Assembly (NCBI RefSeq): GCF_010977575.1
Contig: NZ_CP048812.1
Coordinates: 4,526,001 to 4,590,000 of the forward strand
DNA: 64,000 bases
From: Halomonas socia
GTDB taxonomy: Bacteria > Pseudomonadota > Gammaproteobacteria > Pseudomonadales > Halomonadaceae
Reading direction: 5' to 3'
In this document: in pieces, positions 63,453 to 64,000 of the stretch
How positions within the stretch are numbered: position 1 is the first letter of the stretch
Layout of the letters: each line of letters begins with the position of its first letter
Translations under genes and position numbers: made by a program
Notes under the pieces: generated by a model
Told to the model about the DNA's origin: nothing
What the model saw: the letters and a program-made list of their open reading frames with translations, nothing else
Database searches by the model: none

Positions 63453-63879
63453 TGTTATTCACCGCATCGACCGGCCGTTCGCTGTCGGCGTCATCGAGAT
63501 CTACGGCGATCCCAATATGGGCTGGTGGGAGTGGCGCATGCTGGAGCGCGGCGCCGTGATCCACGACACCAAGGAGGCGGGCTACGGCTCGCCCGGGATC
63601 GCCCTGCGCGATGCCTTGAACCACGACGAGCCGCCGCCTGGCGACAACCGCGCGGCCCTGGAGGGGCTGGCCGCCGGGCTTTCCAATCTCGCGCTGCATT
63701 ACTGCCGAATGGCGGCGCATCACGAGATCAAGGCCAAGCCGGTACCGCCCAGCGCGCTCGATGAGGTAGCCAGCAGCATCAGACTGATGCGCTTGCACCT
63801 GCTTGATGCCGTGAGCCACGGCCACGGCATGGCCCAGCAGGTGGCGCGCGTGGCGTTGGTAGGTGGCCATGCCAACTAA
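63445..63879 (+). CDS. hypothetical prophage protein
   Basis: A 144-residue protein with an N-terminal beta part (MIDVIHRIDRPFAVGVIEIY, GWWEWRMLERGAVIHDTKEA) and a helical C-terminal half. I do not recognise it. It overlaps both neighbours (63452 and 63869), showing translational coupling in the early operon. Confidence 0.62.
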   Translation: MIDVIHRIDRPFAVGVIEIYGDPNMGWWEWRMLERGAVIHDTKEAGYGSPGIALRDALNHDEPPPGDNRAALEGLAAGLSNLALHYCRMAAHHEIKAKPVPPSALDEVASSIRLMRLHLLDAVSHGHGMAQQVARVALVGGHAN

Positions 63880-64000
63880 GGGCGCCTCGCGGCATGCCGA
63901 CAGGCAGTGCCGCCATTGCGGCAACTACAGCTTGAGAATCAGAACCACGAGGCCGACCGCGGCAGGGGATCAAGTCGCTCACCTGGCATGCAAGGAATGC
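63869..64000 (+). CDS. Ogr/Delta-like zinc-finger protein, partial
   Basis: The visible 44 residues include CRHCGNYSLRIRTTRPT and a later HLACKEC, the pattern of the P2 Ogr / P4 Delta zinc-finger family, which activates late genes of P2-type phages. The gene overlaps the previous one by 11 bases and runs off the right edge. It is the main clue that the prophage is P2-like. Confidence 0.62.
   Translation, partial: MPTKGASRHADRQCRHCGNYSLRIRTTRPTAAGDQVAHLACKEC

Overview
The window looks like a chromosome segment of a halophilic gammaproteobacterium, most likely Halomonas or a close relative in the Halomonadaceae. The evidence is high GC, the surE-pcm-DUF368-nlpD-rpoS and ispD-ispF-truD orders, an Entner-Doudoroff island and genes for glucosylglycerate-type compatible solute metabolism. 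No rRNA, tRNA or CRISPR array was recognised. The left edge cuts ribH and the right edge cuts a phage zinc-finger gene.

Layout. 1-3380: riboflavin genes (ribH, ribBA with a degraded second domain, ribD) and nrdR on the minus strand; a dispersed structured repeat sits between ribD and ribBA where a riboflavin synthase gene might be expected. 3488-5278: a GH13 sugar phosphorylase. 5268-13966: a metal and thiol-redox island with a P1B-type metal ATPase, two DsbG paralogues, DsbD, a membrane-anchored TlpA-like thioredoxin and a two-component system resembling the copper-responsive DsbRS of Pseudomonas. 13994-18462: a sulfur island with split YeeE/YedE transporters, a SulP carrier, a persulfide dioxygenase-like enzyme, a DUF2892 protein and a periplasmic DsrE protein, with an FNR/Anr-type box upstream. 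18587-22175: an MBL/beta-CASP protein plus glucosyl-3-phosphoglycerate synthase and phosphatase. 22440-31998: glyA, ybbP-ybbA, tesA, a Phd/ParE-type toxin-antitoxin pair, two transporters, a SelW-like protein and a short LOV photoreceptor. 32115-46715: ettA, DUF1328, lpxL, alr, tolC, rpoS, nlpD, DUF368, pcm, surE, truD, ispF, ispD, ftsB and a GNAT-like gene. 46892-55491: gap on the minus strand, then edd, glk, mutarotase, aldo/keto reductase, pgi and fructokinase, a set for glucose and fructose entry into the Entner-Doudoroff pathway. 55653-59475: a large hybrid histidine kinase, a collapsed REC/EAL pseudogene and an XRE regulator. From about 60250 to the end: the early region of a prophage, probably P2-like, with hicAB, a divergent pair of Arc-like repressors, a PrtN-like activator and an Ogr/Delta-like zinc finger.

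The genes suggest three linked themes: osmolyte turnover (GpgS and phosphatase make glucosylglycerate, and the GH13 phosphorylase may recycle it), copper and sulfane-sulfur stress handling in the periplasm, and stationary-phase and envelope functions around rpoS. Two normally intact genes, ettA and nlpD, each appear to lack one base in a short C tract, so local sequence error must be considered. The most unusual non-coding features are a modular palindromic element found 3' of ribD and lpxL, and a compact divergent operator between the two prophage Arc-like genes.
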